Part shown: piece by piece, positions 1 through 10,583 of the stretch
Position numbering within the stretch: position 1 is the stretch's first letter
Layout: every line of letters starts with the position of its first letter
DNA from: Streptococcus minor DSM 17118
GTDB taxonomy: Bacteria > Bacillota > Bacilli > Lactobacillales > Streptococcaceae
Length of the DNA stretch: 64,000 bases
NCBI RefSeq assembly: GCF_000377005.1
Contig: NZ_AQYB01000033.1
Location: forward strand, 310,001 to 374,000
Direction of reading: 5' to 3'
Program-made: the position numbers and the translations under genes
Notes under the pieces: model-generated
What the model saw: the letters and a program-made list of their open reading frames with translations, nothing else
Databases searched by the model: none
Told to the model about the DNA's origin: nothing

Positions 1-164
1 GTAGTGCTGCACAAAGTGTTGCTGATTCCTTAGTTGAAGCTGGCGTCAAGGGGATTCTTAGCTTCTCCCCCGTCAACCTCAGTGTGCCCAAAGATGTCGT
101 TGTCCAATATGTTGATTTGACTAGTGAGCTACAGACTCTACTATACTTTATGCGAAAGGGTTAA
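1..164 (+). CDS. rex: Redox-sensing repressor Rex, C-terminal end (partial)
   Basis: The gene enters from the left edge. The last 53 codons read as the end of the Rossmann domain of Rex, including a [10 protein letters not shown] segment and a C-terminal helix ending in FMRKG. Rex is a DNA-binding repressor that senses the NADH/NAD+ ratio and controls fermentation genes. The N-terminal winged helix lies outside the window. Its stop codon overlaps the radC stop on the other strand by a few bases, so the two genes are tail to tail with no room for a terminator between them. Confidence 0.8.
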   Translation, partial: SAAQSVADSLVEAGVKGILSFSPVNLSVPKDVVVQYVDLTSELQTLLYFMRKG

Positions 165-841
165 AATAGCTCACTCTCTTCTCTAAAACTATAATACGAA
201 GAGTGACCGACAATCAAGTGATCTAATAAAACGAGTCCTAGAGTTTCACAGGACTCTTTTAATTTTTCTGTGAATAGGATATCATGACGACTGGGATCGA
301 TAGAGCCCGATGGATGATTGTGAACAATAATAACTGATGTAGCCATACATTTGACAGCATAATGTAAAATCTCCCTCGGTTCTGCAATGCTGCGATTGAC
401 GGAACCTATAAAAATAGTTTTTTGTGAGATGATACGATTTTGTGTATCTAGATAAAGGGCCACTAGATGTTCCTGCTTCTCCTGCCCAATATCCGCAATC
501 ATCTTGCGTCCCAAGCGCTCACTCCCTAAGACTCGTTCTTCTAAGAGAAGCTCCGATTGATGCACTCTCTTACCAAGTTCAACCATCGCCTTAATTTCTA
601 TAGCTTTAACTCGCCCAATTCCAGTCAATTGTTGCAGTTCTTCGATAGAAAGTTCCCTTAGGGAAGCCAGACTATCCAATTTTTGCAACAAATGTTGGGA
701 TAAAACAGAGACAGGCTCATTCTTTGTTCCCGTTCGAATGAGTATGGCCAAGAGTTCCTGATTACTGAGCTTTTCAGCTCCAACTGCCATCAAACGCTCC
801 CTTGGCAATAGCGCTTCTTCCTTAAATTGAATACTATACAT
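161..841 (-). CDS. radC: RadC family protein (JAB/MPN domain)
   Basis: A 226-residue RadC family protein. The N-terminal half has a helix-hairpin-helix region ([13 protein letters not shown]). The C-terminal half is a JAB1/MPN-type metal site with HNHPSG followed by an S/D-containing segment, the zinc-ligand pattern of the family. I chose the ATG at 841 because AGGAGGG lies about 7 bases upstream and the protein then starts MYSIQFKEE, as in other streptococci; an in-frame ATG further upstream has no such site. The cellular function of RadC is not established, and a direct role in recombinational repair has been disputed. It lies downstream of srtA, separated by a terminator. Confidence 0.9.
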   Translation of the reverse strand: MYSIQFKEEALLPRERLMAVGAEKLSNQELLAILIRTGTKNEPVSVLSQHLLQKLDSLASLRELSIEELQQLTGIGRVKAIEIKAMVELGKRVHQSELLLEERVLGSERLGRKMIADIGQEKQEHLVALYLDTQNRIISQKTIFIGSVNRSIAEPREILHYAVKCMATSVIIVHNHPSGSIDPSRHDILFTEKLKESCETLGLVLLDHLIVGHSSYYSFREESELF

Positions 842-867
842 AATAACCCTCCTACCTAATCTATTCG

Positions 868-896
868 AAAAAAACGAGATACACAAATGTATCTCG
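868..896 (-). terminator. Rho-independent terminator after srtA
   Basis: A perfect 9-bp stem (CGAGATACA / TGTATCTCG) with a 4-nt loop, followed on the minus strand by seven T. It ends the gyrA-srtA transcript before radC. Confidence 0.85.
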
Positions 897-903
897 CTTC
901 TTT

Positions 904-1650
904 TTATAATTGAACTTGATTATAAGAACGTTCAAAATGCTTCAAGATATCCTGAGGAGCACCTTCAAAAGGAAGGCTAGTCTCCAAATCACCAAAAACG
1001 ATTGTCCGCATGGTTGCTTCTGCATCCTCGCAAGTAACCAATGTGATTTGGTTTCTATCAGGATAATCATCAATGACATCCACTCGCTCAGGTTCTACTG
1101 TTTCAACAGCAGTAATGACATAAACATAGATATTTTGCTTGTCCGTTATATAAATTTTCATCCCGTTTTTAGCCTTGTAGAGCGGAGAGAAAAGAGTCTC
1201 ACTAGCTCCAGCAATGCCAAAGATATGATGGCTAGCCAAAGTGTAGTTTCCTTGGCCCATGACTTGATTTTCCTTCATAGTGCCTGCTCCATACATAAGA
1301 GCAACATTAGATAAGCCTTTAAAAATCGGTAAATTAACCCCAAGATCAGGAATGGCAATACCACCAATAACAGGTAGTTGCTGTGCTTCCCACTGAGCCT
1401 TCAGCACAGCCTCTGTTGAGATAGATTCAACTTGGTTGAAGTCAAAAGTAACATCCGCATTTTTATTTTTTTCGATATCTTCTTTAGACACTTTGCTTAT
1501 TTGGTAATGATTGGAATACCAAGCAATAATCATATTACGGATAGAGGTATTAAAGATTAAAACTAAAGAAATAAGAATCAAGAGAAAGATGAATGTGCTT
1601 CTCAGAAAATGAAACTTTTTCTTTTTTTGATTTCTCTGCCTTCTCATCAT
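904..1650 (-). CDS. srtA: Class A sortase (housekeeping sortase)
   Basis: A 248-residue membrane-bound transpeptidase that cleaves LPXTG sorting signals and attaches surface proteins to peptidoglycan. A basic N-terminus precedes one membrane segment at residues 18-35. The sortase domain follows, with the catalytic histidine in TLASHH (141), the cysteine in TLVTCED (207) and the arginine in ATMRTIV (215), all present. It starts four bases after the gyrA stop, a gyrA-srtA arrangement common in streptococci, so it is probably transcribed from the gyrA promoter. Length and motifs match the family. Confidence 0.95.
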   Translation of the reverse strand: MMRRQRNQKKKKFHFLRSTFIFLLILISLVLIFNTSIRNMIIAWYSNHYQISKVSKEDIEKNKNADVTFDFNQVESISTEAVLKAQWEAQQLPVIGGIAIPDLGVNLPIFKGLSNVALMYGAGTMKENQVMGQGNYTLASHHIFGIAGASETLFSPLYKAKNGMKIYITDKQNIYVYVITAVETVEPERVDVIDDYPDRNQITLVTCEDAEATMRTIVFGDLETSLPFEGAPQDILKHFERSYNQVQL

Positions 1651-1653
1651 ATT

Positions 1654-4107
1654 TTACGCTTCACCCTCAATTTCTTCTTTTTCTTCTTCAGGTGCTACCA
1701 AGGCAAAGGCTACAATTTTCGCATCATCATCCAAGCGCATGACTTTAACTCCCATGGTTGAGCGACCAGTTTGAGAAATGTTGGAAACATTGGTGCGAAT
1801 GACAACGCCAGTATCCGTCATGACAACCATATCCTCATTACCCGAAACAGTTACCAGACCTGCTAACGGACCATTCTTGGTTGCTACGTTGAGGGTTTTG
1901 ATTCCCTTACCACCGCGACCCTTGGTTGGATATTCGCTAGCAGCTGTACGCTTACCAAAGCCTTTCTCTGTCAGCACTAAAACTTCCTGATCGTCAGAAA
2001 TTACTGTTGCACCAACCAAGCAATCTTCATCTCGTAAATTGACACCGCGGACACCTGTTGCGGTACGGCCCATATTGCGGACGACTGCCTCATTAAAGCG
2101 AACAGAATAACCAAGTCGAGTTCCCATGATAACATCAGATTGACCATCTGTCAGAAAGACTGTAATCAACTCATCATCATCTTTCAAGTTCAAAGCCTTT
2201 AGACCATTTTGGCGGATATTACCAAATTCAGATACACCTGTTCTTTTAACAACTCCTTGACGAGTAGCAAAGAAGAGGTATTGTTCTTCATTTTTCTCAC
2301 GACCAACATTGATAATGGTTTGAACAAATTCATTATCCTCCAACTTGAGAAGATTCACGATTGGTAGACCTTTAGCTGTACGACCATATTCTGGAATTTC
2401 ATAGGCTTTGAGACGATACACACGCCCCTTGTTGGTGAAGAAAAGGAGACGATCATGTGTAGAGGAAGACACCAAGTCCTTGACAAAATCATCATCTTTG
2501 ACACCAGTGCCCTGAACACCACGACCTCCACGTTTCTGGGCACGAAATTCATCTTGATCTAAGCGTTTAATATAGCCCTTGTTAGAAAGTGTGATGAGTA
2601 CATCTGTCTCTTCAATCAAATCTTCATCTTCTAGCGCTAGAACTTCACCAATCATAAGCTCAGTACGACGTTTATCAGCATACTTGCGCTTCACTTCTGA
2701 CAACTCGTCTTTAACAATTTGAACAACTCTTGCTGGTTTTGCCAAAATATCCGCCAAATCAGCAATAAGAGCCAATAACTCATCATATTCTGATTGAATC
2801 TTATCGCGTTCTAAGCCTGTCAAACGACGAAGACGCATATCTAGGATAGCCTGACTTTGACGCTCACTGAGTTCAAATTTCCTCATCAACTCAGCCTGAG
2901 CAATAGCATCTGTTTCTGAATCTCGGATGGTTCGGATAACCTCATCAATATGGTCTAAGGCAATCAGTAAACCTTCTAAAATGTGAGCTCTACCTTCTGC
3001 TTTTTCCTTATCAAACTGGGTTCTACGAACGACCACTTCCTTCTGATGCTCAATATAAGCAGATAGGATTTCTTTAATGGAGAGAATCTTTGGTACGCCA
3101 CCCTGAATGGCCAACATATTAAAACTAAAATTGGACTGCAACTGGGTCAACTTAAAAAGATTGTTGAGAATTACATTCGCTGAGGCGTCTCTACGTACCT
3201 CGATCACAAAACGAACCCCTTCGCGGTTAGACTCATCACGAACGGCCGTAATCCCCTCAATCCGTTTTTCTTGAGCCAAATGGACAATGTGGTCGTGAAC
3301 CTTGGACTTATTCACCATATAAGGAAACTCAGTCACAATAATTCGCTCACGGCCATTTCCAAATTCTTCAATTTCTGTACGGGATCGAAGAACAATAGAG
3401 CCTTTACCTGTTTCATAAGCTCTATGAATACCAGATTTCCCCATAACCAAAGCCCCTGTTGGGAAGTCAGGTCCAGGTAAAACCTCCATAATGTCTCGAG
3501 TTGTCGCCTCTGGATTGTCCATAAGTAAATGAACGGCATCAATGGTTTCACCTAAATTGTGAGGTGGAATGTTGGTCGCCATTCCAACTGCAATACCAGT
3601 TGTACCATTAACCAATAGATTTGGAAAACGAGCAGGTAGCACCTCAGGCTCACGCTCACTCGCATCATAGTTATCTGCAAAGTTAACCGTATTTTTATTG
3701 ATATCTCGAAGCATCTCAAGAGCAATCTTACTCATGCGTGCTTCTGTATAACGCTGGGCCGCAGCACCATCTCCATCCATAGAACCAAAGTTCCCATGAC
3801 CGTCAATTAGCATGTGACGATAGGACCACCATTGGGCCATCCGGACCATCGCTTCATAAATAGCTTTATCACCATGAGGATGGTATTTACCCATGACATC
3901 ACCAGTGATACGAGCAGATTTTTTATGGGGTTTATCGGGTAGGATTCCCAATTCATTCATTCCATACAAAATACGACGGTGTACTGGTTTGAGGCCATCT
4001 CGAACATCCGGGAGAGCCCGTGCCACGATGACACTCATAGCGTAATCAATGAAACTTGTTTTCATTTCACTGGTTAAATTAATATCTACTAAATTCTTAT
4101 CTTGCAC
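1654..4107 (-). CDS. gyrA: DNA gyrase subunit A
   Basis: An 817-residue ATP-dependent type II topoisomerase subunit that cuts and rejoins DNA to introduce negative supercoils. The active-site tyrosine is Y120 in AAAQRYTEA. The GyrA box is visible as [10 protein letters not shown], and the C-terminal beta-pinwheel repeats follow. The start is GTG, with GAGG eight bases upstream. Unusually, residue 81 in the quinolone-resistance region ([10 protein letters not shown]) is lysine encoded by AAA at 3865-3867, where streptococci normally have serine; E85 is intact. See findings. Confidence 0.97.
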   Translation of the reverse strand: MQDKNLVDINLTSEMKTSFIDYAMSVIVARALPDVRDGLKPVHRRILYGMNELGILPDKPHKKSARITGDVMGKYHPHGDKAIYEAMVRMAQWWSYRHMLIDGHGNFGSMDGDGAAAQRYTEARMSKIALEMLRDINKNTVNFADNYDASEREPEVLPARFPNLLVNGTTGIAVGMATNIPPHNLGETIDAVHLLMDNPEATTRDIMEVLPGPDFPTGALVMGKSGIHRAYETGKGSIVLRSRTEIEEFGNGRERIIVTEFPYMVNKSKVHDHIVHLAQEKRIEGITAVRDESNREGVRFVIEVRRDASANVILNNLFKLTQLQSNFSFNMLAIQGGVPKILSIKEILSAYIEHQKEVVVRRTQFDKEKAEGRAHILEGLLIALDHIDEVIRTIRDSETDAIAQAELMRKFELSERQSQAILDMRLRRLTGLERDKIQSEYDELLALIADLADILAKPARVVQIVKDELSEVKRKYADKRRTELMIGEVLALEDEDLIEETDVLITLSNKGYIKRLDQDEFRAQKRGGRGVQGTGVKDDDFVKDLVSSSTHDRLLFFTNKGRVYRLKAYEIPEYGRTAKGLPIVNLLKLEDNEFVQTIINVGREKNEEQYLFFATRQGVVKRTGVSEFGNIRQNGLKALNLKDDDELITVFLTDGQSDVIMGTRLGYSVRFNEAVVRNMGRTATGVRGVNLRDEDCLVGATVISDDQEVLVLTEKGFGKRTAASEYPTKGRGGKGIKTLNVATKNGPLAGLVTVSGNEDMVVMTDTGVVIRTNVSNISQTGRSTMGVKVMRLDDDAKIVAFALVAPEEEKEEIEGEA

Positions 4108-4144
4108 TGAACAAGCCTCATTTCCTCTTGAAAATACTATTACT

Positions 4145-4150
4145 ATTATA
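4145..4150 (-). promoter_or_regulatory. gyrA promoter, extended -10
   Basis: Read on the minus strand, TGG-TATAAT forms an extended -10 box about 38 bases upstream of the gyrA GTG. No strong -35 hexamer is seen at 17 bases, which is usual for extended -10 promoters. Confidence 0.6.
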
Positions 4151-4197
4151 CCATAAATTGGTTTAAATATAAGGTTTTAAGTGTCTTCTAGCTATCA

Positions 4198-4213
4198 ATG
4201 TAAACATTTTCAA
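4198..4213 (+). promoter_or_regulatory. cre-like site upstream of ldh
   Basis: ATGTAAACATTTTCAA matches the CcpA consensus WTGNAANCGNWNNCWW at 15 of 16 positions (the central G is A). It is centred about 58 bases upstream of the expected ldh start point, a position where CcpA usually activates rather than represses. The regulatory role is inference. Confidence 0.45.
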
Positions 4214-4227
4214 ATTACTATCTTTGC

Positions 4228-5290
<1,063 letters not shown>

Positions 5291-5298
5291 TTGTTATG

Positions 5299-5329
5299 AG
5301 CTATCTTCCACATTAGGAGATAGCTTTTT
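5299..5329 (+). terminator. Terminator of ldh
   Basis: An AGCTATCT / AGATAGCT stem, extendable with a bulge, is followed by TTTTTG directly after the ldh stop. Confidence 0.8.
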
Positions 5330-5340
5330 GTATCTCATCA

Positions 5341-5373
5341 AAAAAAGCTTGAGACAAAGTCTCGAGCTTTTTT
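5341..5373 (-). terminator. Terminator of the nucleoside operon, probably bidirectional
   Basis: A long near-perfect stem (AAAAAGCTTGAGAC / GTCTCGAGCTTTTT) with a 3-base loop has T-rich tracts on both strands. It ends the minus-strand nucleoside transporter operon and backs up the ldh terminator. Confidence 0.85.
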
Positions 5374-6325
5374 ATTTTGATTTTATATAATTGATACCAT
5401 CAGCTTTAGGTGCTACTGCTTTACCAAAGAAGGCTGCCAAAGCAATCACCGTAATCAAATATGGAGCCATTTGAAGGTAAACAGCTGGGACATTTTGTAG
5501 CCCTGGTAACTGACTTCCGATAACTGCTAAACTTTGGGAAAGTCCAAAGAAGAGACTAGCTAACATAGCACCAAGTGGATTCCATTTGCCGAAGATAACT
5601 GCAGCTAAGGCAATGAAGCCTGAACCAACAATGGTTGTTGCTGAGAAATTGATATTGACTGATTGGGCACTCACTGCTCCACCAATTCCACCAAGGAAAC
5701 CAGCAATCATAACACCAGCAAAACGCATTTTGTAGACGTTAATTCCCAAAGTATCAGCAGCCTGTGGGTGTTCACCAACAGAACGTAAACGAAGACCAAA
5801 GCGTGTCTTATAAAGTACAAACCATGCAACGAAGGCTGTTAAAATCGCCAGATAGCCCATTAAGCTAGTATTCTTGAAGAATAGGTCTCCAATGACTGGA
5901 ATCTTAGATAATCCAGGGAATGAAAACTTACCAAATGATTGGCGGATAGAGTCTGTCTGACCTTTGCCGTAAATAACTTTAACCAAGAAAACAGACAGGG
6001 CAGGTGCTAGAAGGTTTAGAACTGTACCAGATACGACATGATCAGCTCGGAAAATAATAGTTGCTGTAGCGTGAATCAGCTGGAATAAAATTCCTACCAA
6101 CCCACCTAGCAAAACAGCCATAAGCGGTGTCATTTTACCGAACTGTTCTGCAAATTCGATATTGAAAACAACACCAGCGAAGGCACCAATAACCATTGTT
6201 CCTTCAAGACCGACGTTAACAATACCAGCACGCTCAGAGAACACTCCACCCAGACTGGTGAAAATCAAAGGTGCTGAGTAGATGAGCATTTGCGAAATGA
6301 GTAATGTTAGTAAGTTCAAACTCAT
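5372..6325 (-). CDS. Nucleoside ABC transporter permease (NupQ/YufQ-like)
   Basis: A 317-residue integral membrane protein of the branched-chain amino acid/ribose permease superfamily, matching the second permease of BMP-type nucleoside transporters. It has about eight hydrophobic segments and the family motifs GIVNVGLEG and SVGEHPQAADTLGIN. I chose the ATG at 6325 because AAAGGGGG precedes it; a longer frame would overlap the upstream permease and adds a non-conserved tail. It starts one base after that gene's stop and is last in the operon. It should pair with the neighbouring permease and the ATPase to import nucleosides. Confidence 0.9.
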   Translation of the reverse strand: MSLNLLTLLISQMLIYSAPLIFTSLGGVFSERAGIVNVGLEGTMVIGAFAGVVFNIEFAEQFGKMTPLMAVLLGGLVGILFQLIHATATIIFRADHVVSGTVLNLLAPALSVFLVKVIYGKGQTDSIRQSFGKFSFPGLSKIPVIGDLFFKNTSLMGYLAILTAFVAWFVLYKTRFGLRLRSVGEHPQAADTLGINVYKMRFAGVMIAGFLGGIGGAVSAQSVNINFSATTIVGSGFIALAAVIFGKWNPLGAMLASLFFGLSQSLAVIGSQLPGLQNVPAVYLQMAPYLITVIALAAFFGKAVAPKADGINYIKSK

Positions 6326-6326
6326 T

Positions 6327-7388
6327 TTACTTACCCCCTTTCGCAAAACGTTTGGATCGTAAAACTTGTTCAAAGATGAATTTCACGCCAATGAAGAAGA
6401 TGATGGAGGCTGTGACAACATTGACCAATTCCGGTGGAATTTGAGCTCGAACCATCCCTGATGAACCAACAGATAAGGCACCAAAGAGGAAGGCTGCAAA
6501 TGGAATACCAAGTGGTGAATTGGAGGCCAATAGAGCAACTGACATACCATTAAAACCGATGTCCAAGTTAGCTGCTTGAATATAGACATTTTGGAAAGTT
6601 CCGAGCCCCTGTACAGCTCCTCCAAGACCTGCAAGTGCTCCTGAGATGACCATGGACATAACAATCGTCCGTTTGGTGCTCATTCCTGCATAGTCTGCAG
6701 CATTGGGATTAAGACCGGCAGCGCGAATTTCAAAACCTAGTGTCGTTTTAGCAAACAAGAACCAGATGACTACTACTGCTATAATGGCAAAGAAGATACC
6801 AATATTCATCCGAGAATTATCCGTTAAAGCCCGCAACCAAGCTGTTTGATAAGAAGCATTGGCAGAAACATTGATACTGGAGTCAGTATTTTTCATCAAC
6901 TTATCTGAGAAAACATCGCGAATGATATAATTTGAAAAATAGAGCAAGATGTAGTTCATCATGATGGTCACGATAACTTCACTGGTTCCCAAGAATGCCC
7001 GCAAAAATCCAGGAATGGCTCCAGCGATTCCACCAGCTAGCATGGCAATAAGCACTGTTGCTAGAATCAAGAGAGGTCTTGGCATATCAGGATTTGCCAG
7101 AGCAAACCAGCCTGCAAATACCCATCCAACGAGTGCTTGGCCTGATAAACCAACGTTGAAGAAACCAGCACGACTGGCTACCGCAAAACCAAGTGCTGTA
7201 AAGACAAGAGGAGCAACGGCACGGAAGATTTCGCCGATATTTTTAATAGATCCAAAAGCAGTATAAAAGAGTTCTTCGTATCCCCAGATAGGGTCATATC
7301 CAAAGACTAACATAATGATTGCCCCAAGTAACAAGCCTGCCAAGACTGCCATCAAGGGAATCAGGATACTTTCATATTTTTTTAGCAT
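6327..7388 (-). CDS. Nucleoside ABC transporter permease (NupP/YufP-like)
   Basis: A 353-residue membrane protein, the first permease of a BMP-type nucleoside importer. It has hydrophobic segments throughout and carries the family features FFNVGLSGQALVG and AAGLNPNAADYAGM, the latter a cytoplasmic coupling loop facing the ATPase. It sits between the ATPase and the second permease, with 14- and 1-base gaps, so the three form one translational unit. Confidence 0.9.
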   Translation of the reverse strand: MLKKYESILIPLMAVLAGLLLGAIIMLVFGYDPIWGYEELFYTAFGSIKNIGEIFRAVAPLVFTALGFAVASRAGFFNVGLSGQALVGWVFAGWFALANPDMPRPLLILATVLIAMLAGGIAGAIPGFLRAFLGTSEVIVTIMMNYILLYFSNYIIRDVFSDKLMKNTDSSINVSANASYQTAWLRALTDNSRMNIGIFFAIIAVVVIWFLFAKTTLGFEIRAAGLNPNAADYAGMSTKRTIVMSMVISGALAGLGGAVQGLGTFQNVYIQAANLDIGFNGMSVALLASNSPLGIPFAAFLFGALSVGSSGMVRAQIPPELVNVVTASIIFFIGVKFIFEQVLRSKRFAKGGK

Positions 7389-7402
7389 GTTGATTTCCTT
7401 TC

Positions 7403-8923
7403 TTACTTGAGGTGCCCACCAGCCATGAGCTTACCAAGTTCTTGCTTAGTGGTTTCAGCCGGTAACACAATACCATGGATGCTACCATCATGGATAACAG
7501 CGATACGGTCCGACACATCTAAAATTTCATCCAGTTCAAAGCTGACAACAAGAACAGCTTTTCCTTTATCACGCTCCGCAATCAAGCGCTTACGAATATA
7601 CTCAATAGCACCTACATCTAGTCCACGAGTTGGTTGACTAACAATCAACAAATCAGGATTACGGTCAATTTCACGAGCAATAACAGCCTTCTGCTGGTTT
7701 CCCCCAGAAAGTGATTTTCCAGAAATTAACTCTCCAGCACCACGAACATCAAATTCTTCCATGAGCTGGCGTGCTTTTTCATTGATTTTAGAATAATTTA
7801 GAATACCATTTTTAGAAATAGGTTCTTTATAGTAGGTCTGAAGAGCAAAGTTCTCAGCTACAGTCATATCTAAAATCATTCCGTCACGGTGACGATCTTC
7901 AGGAACATGGCCAACACTGAGTTCTGTTATCTTACGTGGAGAATAATGGGTTACATCTTCTCCCTTGATACTAATCTTTCCAGACTTGACCTTGCGTAAA
8001 CCAGTGATGGCTTGAATCAACTCACTTTGACCATTTCCATCAATACCTGCGATACCAACAATTTCACCTGCTCGCACTTCAAGAGACAAATTCTTAACAG
8101 CTGGAATTCCACGGTTTTCGTTAACAACTAAGTTTTCAATGGATAGAACAACTTCCTTAGGATTTGCTGGAATTTTTTCAGTTTTAAAAGAAACAGAACG
8201 TCCAACCATCCACTCAGCCAAGTCATCATTTGTCGCACCAGCTACTTCAACAGTCTCTATGGATTTACCACGTCTGATAACGGTCACGCGATCAGCGACC
8301 GCACGGATTTCATCCAACTTATGAGTAATCAGAATGATAGATTTTCCTTCTGACACCAAGACCCTCATAATCTTTAGAAGTTCTGTAATTTCATCTGGTG
8401 TTAAAACAGCTGTCGGTTCATCAAAAATGAGTAGGTCAGCCCCACGATAAAGGGTCTTCAAAATCTCAGCACGCTGTTGGGCACCGACTGAAATATCTGC
8501 AACCTTGGCAGTAGGATCTACATCAAGACCATATTTTTTAGAAAGATCTGTGATTTCTTCCATAGCTTTTTTTAAATCAATCATGCCAGCTGCATTGGTT
8601 GATTCGCTACCCAGAATAATATTTTCAGTAACAGTAAAAGCATCCACCAACATAAAGTGCTGGTGCACCATGCCAATCCCCAATTGGGCAGCTTTTGATG
8701 GTGATTCAATGGTAACAGTTTGCCCATTGATTACAATTTCACCACTTGTTGGCTCGAGAAGTCCTGCTAACATATTCATCAAGGTCGATTTACCCGCACC
8801 ATTTTCTCCGAGGAGGGCATGGATTTCGCCTTTTTTGACATTCAAATTGATTTGGTCATTTGCAACAAATTCACCAAATCTCTTTGTTATGTCTCGCATC
8901 TCGATGACATAATCCTGTGTCAT
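7403..8923 (-). CDS. Nucleoside ABC transporter ATP-binding protein (NupO/YufO-like)
   Basis: A 506-residue protein with two fused ATPase domains, as in the ribose/nucleoside (RbsA-like) group. The first domain has Walker A GENGAGKST, signature ISVGAQQR and Walker B LLIFDEPTAVLTP. The second has a degenerate Walker A GIDGNGQSE, signature LSGGNQQ and LLIVSQPTRGLD. It energises the two downstream permeases together with the BMP lipoprotein encoded upstream. A terminator-like hairpin sits between the lipoprotein gene and this one, which would lower transporter mRNA relative to binding protein. Confidence 0.93.
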   Translation of the reverse strand: MTQDYVIEMRDITKRFGEFVANDQINLNVKKGEIHALLGENGAGKSTLMNMLAGLLEPTSGEIVINGQTVTIESPSKAAQLGIGMVHQHFMLVDAFTVTENIILGSESTNAAGMIDLKKAMEEITDLSKKYGLDVDPTAKVADISVGAQQRAEILKTLYRGADLLIFDEPTAVLTPDEITELLKIMRVLVSEGKSIILITHKLDEIRAVADRVTVIRRGKSIETVEVAGATNDDLAEWMVGRSVSFKTEKIPANPKEVVLSIENLVVNENRGIPAVKNLSLEVRAGEIVGIAGIDGNGQSELIQAITGLRKVKSGKISIKGEDVTHYSPRKITELSVGHVPEDRHRDGMILDMTVAENFALQTYYKEPISKNGILNYSKINEKARQLMEEFDVRGAGELISGKSLSGGNQQKAVIAREIDRNPDLLIVSQPTRGLDVGAIEYIRKRLIAERDKGKAVLVVSFELDEILDVSDRIAVIHDGSIHGIVLPAETTKQELGKLMAGGHLK

Positions 8924-8955
8924 AATCTATTCCTTTCAAAACTGTCATTTTTTGT

Positions 8956-8989
8956 CAGTAAAACCTACCAAAATTGATAGGCTTTACTG
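8956..8989 (-). other. Stem-loop between the lipoprotein and transporter genes
   Basis: CAGTAAA-A-CCTA pairs with TAGG-C-TTTACTG around a loop of about 10 bases, forming an interrupted 11-bp stem. No T tract follows on the minus strand, so it is not a terminator. It could protect an mRNA end created by processing; that role is inference. Confidence 0.5.
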
Positions 8990-9010
8990 AGAGAAAATCT
9001 CCCAGTTACC

Positions 9011-9033
9011 AAAAAAGCGACCGATTTAGTCGC
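9011..9033 (-). terminator. Partial terminator after the BMP lipoprotein gene
   Basis: On the minus strand GCGAC-TAAATCG-GTCGC is followed by six T. The short stem suggests partial readthrough, a common way to make more binding protein than transporter. Confidence 0.7.
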
Positions 9034-9053
9034 CTTTTCGGTTCATTGTATTT

Positions 9054-10118
9054 TTATGGTTTTTCTGGAACTTCTACTTTTCCGTCTAGAATAGCTTGTT
9101 TAGCATCAGCAACTGCCTTAGCGGCATCTTCTGAAAGATTTGTTTCAGCCAATTCTACACCTTTATCTTTAAGTGAGTAACGAACAACTTCACCTCCAGG
9201 GAACTCGCCATCAGCAGCTTTAGTTGAAATGTCTTTTACAGCTGCACCAACTTGTTTCAAGGTAGATGCTAATACAAAGTTAGACTCTTTACCATCTTTA
9301 GAAGTGTATGCACCTTCTGCTGATTGGTCACGGTCAACACCGATTACCCAAACTTTATCCGCTTCATTACGAGTTTCGTTTTCAGCTTTTGCTGCTGCGA
9401 AGACACCGTTACCTGTACCACCTGATGCGTGGAAGATTACATCTGCACCTGCTGCATATTGTGCTGCTGCAATTGTTTGACCTTTAGCTGAGTCACCAAA
9501 AGAACCTGCATATTGGATGTCAATTTTGATTGAATCATCAACTGATTTAACACCAGCTACAAATCCAGCTTCAAAGCGGTCAATAACTTCACCTTTCATA
9601 CCGCCAACAAAGCCAACTTGTTTAGTTTTGGTAGTTTTAGCAGCTGCCACTCCGGCAAGGTAAGATGCTTCATGATCGGCAAAGCCAACACTCACTACGT
9701 TGTCTTGGTCTGGAACAACACTGTCAATGATGACATAGTGAGTATCAGTGTTGTTTGGAGCTACTTCAGCAATGGAAGATTCCAATGCAAAACCAATACC
9801 AAAGATAAGGTTGTAGCCACCTGCTACTGCTGAATCAAGATTGGTAATATAATCTGATTCTGATGCTGATTGGTAGTAGTCAAAGCCTTTACCCTTTGAA
9901 AGTCCTGCTTCTTTACCCCATTCTTGAAGGCCTTCCCAAGCAGATTGGTTAAAGGAGCGGTCATCAACACCACCGATGTCTGTAACCATAGCTACTTTCA
10001 AGCTTGAATCAGCGCTATCTGAAGAGCCTGCATCTTTTTTTGCAGTACGGCTTCCACATGCAGCAAGTGACAATGCTGCGATTGTAGCCAAACCGAGTCC
10101 GACAAGTTTCTTGTTCAT
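9054..10118 (-). CDS. BMP-family nucleoside-binding lipoprotein
   Basis: A 354-residue lipoprotein of the Bmp/PnrA/TmpC family. A signal peptide ends in the lipobox LAAC (about residues 17-20), then comes a type I periplasmic-binding fold with the family signatures DIGGVDDRSFNQSAW and GMKGEVIDRFEAGF. It captures nucleosides outside the membrane for the ABC transporter downstream. I chose the ATG at 10118 because AGGAGG lies about 7 bases upstream and the signal peptide then starts MNKKL; a longer in-frame start would place 24 odd residues before it. The related pneumococcal lipoprotein PnrA is a known surface antigen. Confidence 0.93.
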   Translation of the reverse strand: MNKKLVGLGLATIAALSLAACGSRTAKKDAGSSDSADSSLKVAMVTDIGGVDDRSFNQSAWEGLQEWGKEAGLSKGKGFDYYQSASESDYITNLDSAVAGGYNLIFGIGFALESSIAEVAPNNTDTHYVIIDSVVPDQDNVVSVGFADHEASYLAGVAAAKTTKTKQVGFVGGMKGEVIDRFEAGFVAGVKSVDDSIKIDIQYAGSFGDSAKGQTIAAAQYAAGADVIFHASGGTGNGVFAAAKAENETRNEADKVWVIGVDRDQSAEGAYTSKDGKESNFVLASTLKQVGAAVKDISTKAADGEFPGGEVVRYSLKDKGVELAETNLSEDAAKAVADAKQAILDGKVEVPEKP

Positions 10119-10193
10119 TTCTGAACCTCCTAATAATTTTTTGCAACTACTGTTGCGTAATATAAAGTTTACAGTCTGAGGACTGTTCACAGA

Positions 10194-10583
10194 TTATTTC
10201 AAATCTGTAAAAGAATATGGAAGTAATTCCCCGACTGTCATCACGACTGTCGATTTATCTTTAGCAACTAATGTTACTGGTAAATCCTGTTTAAAAAATT
10301 CTGCCATAACTTGGCGACAAGCACCACATGGCGAAATAGGTTTTTGCGTTTCCCCATACACAACCAACTCTTTGAAATCAGTTACGCCTTCTGAAATGGC
10401 TTTGAAAATGGCTGTGCGTTCCCCACAGTTTGTTAGAGGATAGGAGGCATTTTCAATATTGCATCCTGTGAAAACTTGACCATCTGCTGCTACTAAGGCT
10501 GCACCAATTGGAAAATGGGAATAAGGAACATAGGCAAATTTACTAGCTTCGATGGCTAAATCAATCAGTTTAGTATCCGCCAT
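10194..10583 (-). CDS. cdd: Cytidine deaminase
   Basis: A 129-residue homotetrameric-type zinc enzyme converting (deoxy)cytidine to (deoxy)uridine. The zinc site is complete: the C53-type segment NCGERTAIF, with the catalytic glutamate in TNCGE, and PCGACRQ. I chose the ATG at 10583 because GAAGGA precedes it and the protein starts MADTKLID. It overlaps the end of deoC by 14 bases in a different frame, so the two are probably translationally coupled. It feeds uridine to the pyrimidine-nucleoside phosphorylase of the same operon. Confidence 0.95.
   Translation of the reverse strand: MADTKLIDLAIEASKFAYVPYSHFPIGAALVAADGQVFTGCNIENASYPLTNCGERTAIFKAISEGVTDFKELVVYGETQKPISPCGACRQVMAEFFKQDLPVTLVAKDKSTVVMTVGELLPYSFTDLK

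Noticed and set aside
910-1314. Open frame of 134 codons on the plus strand inside srtA
   Set aside because: It lies antisense to a gene with clear sortase motifs, has no ribosome site and resembles no protein family.
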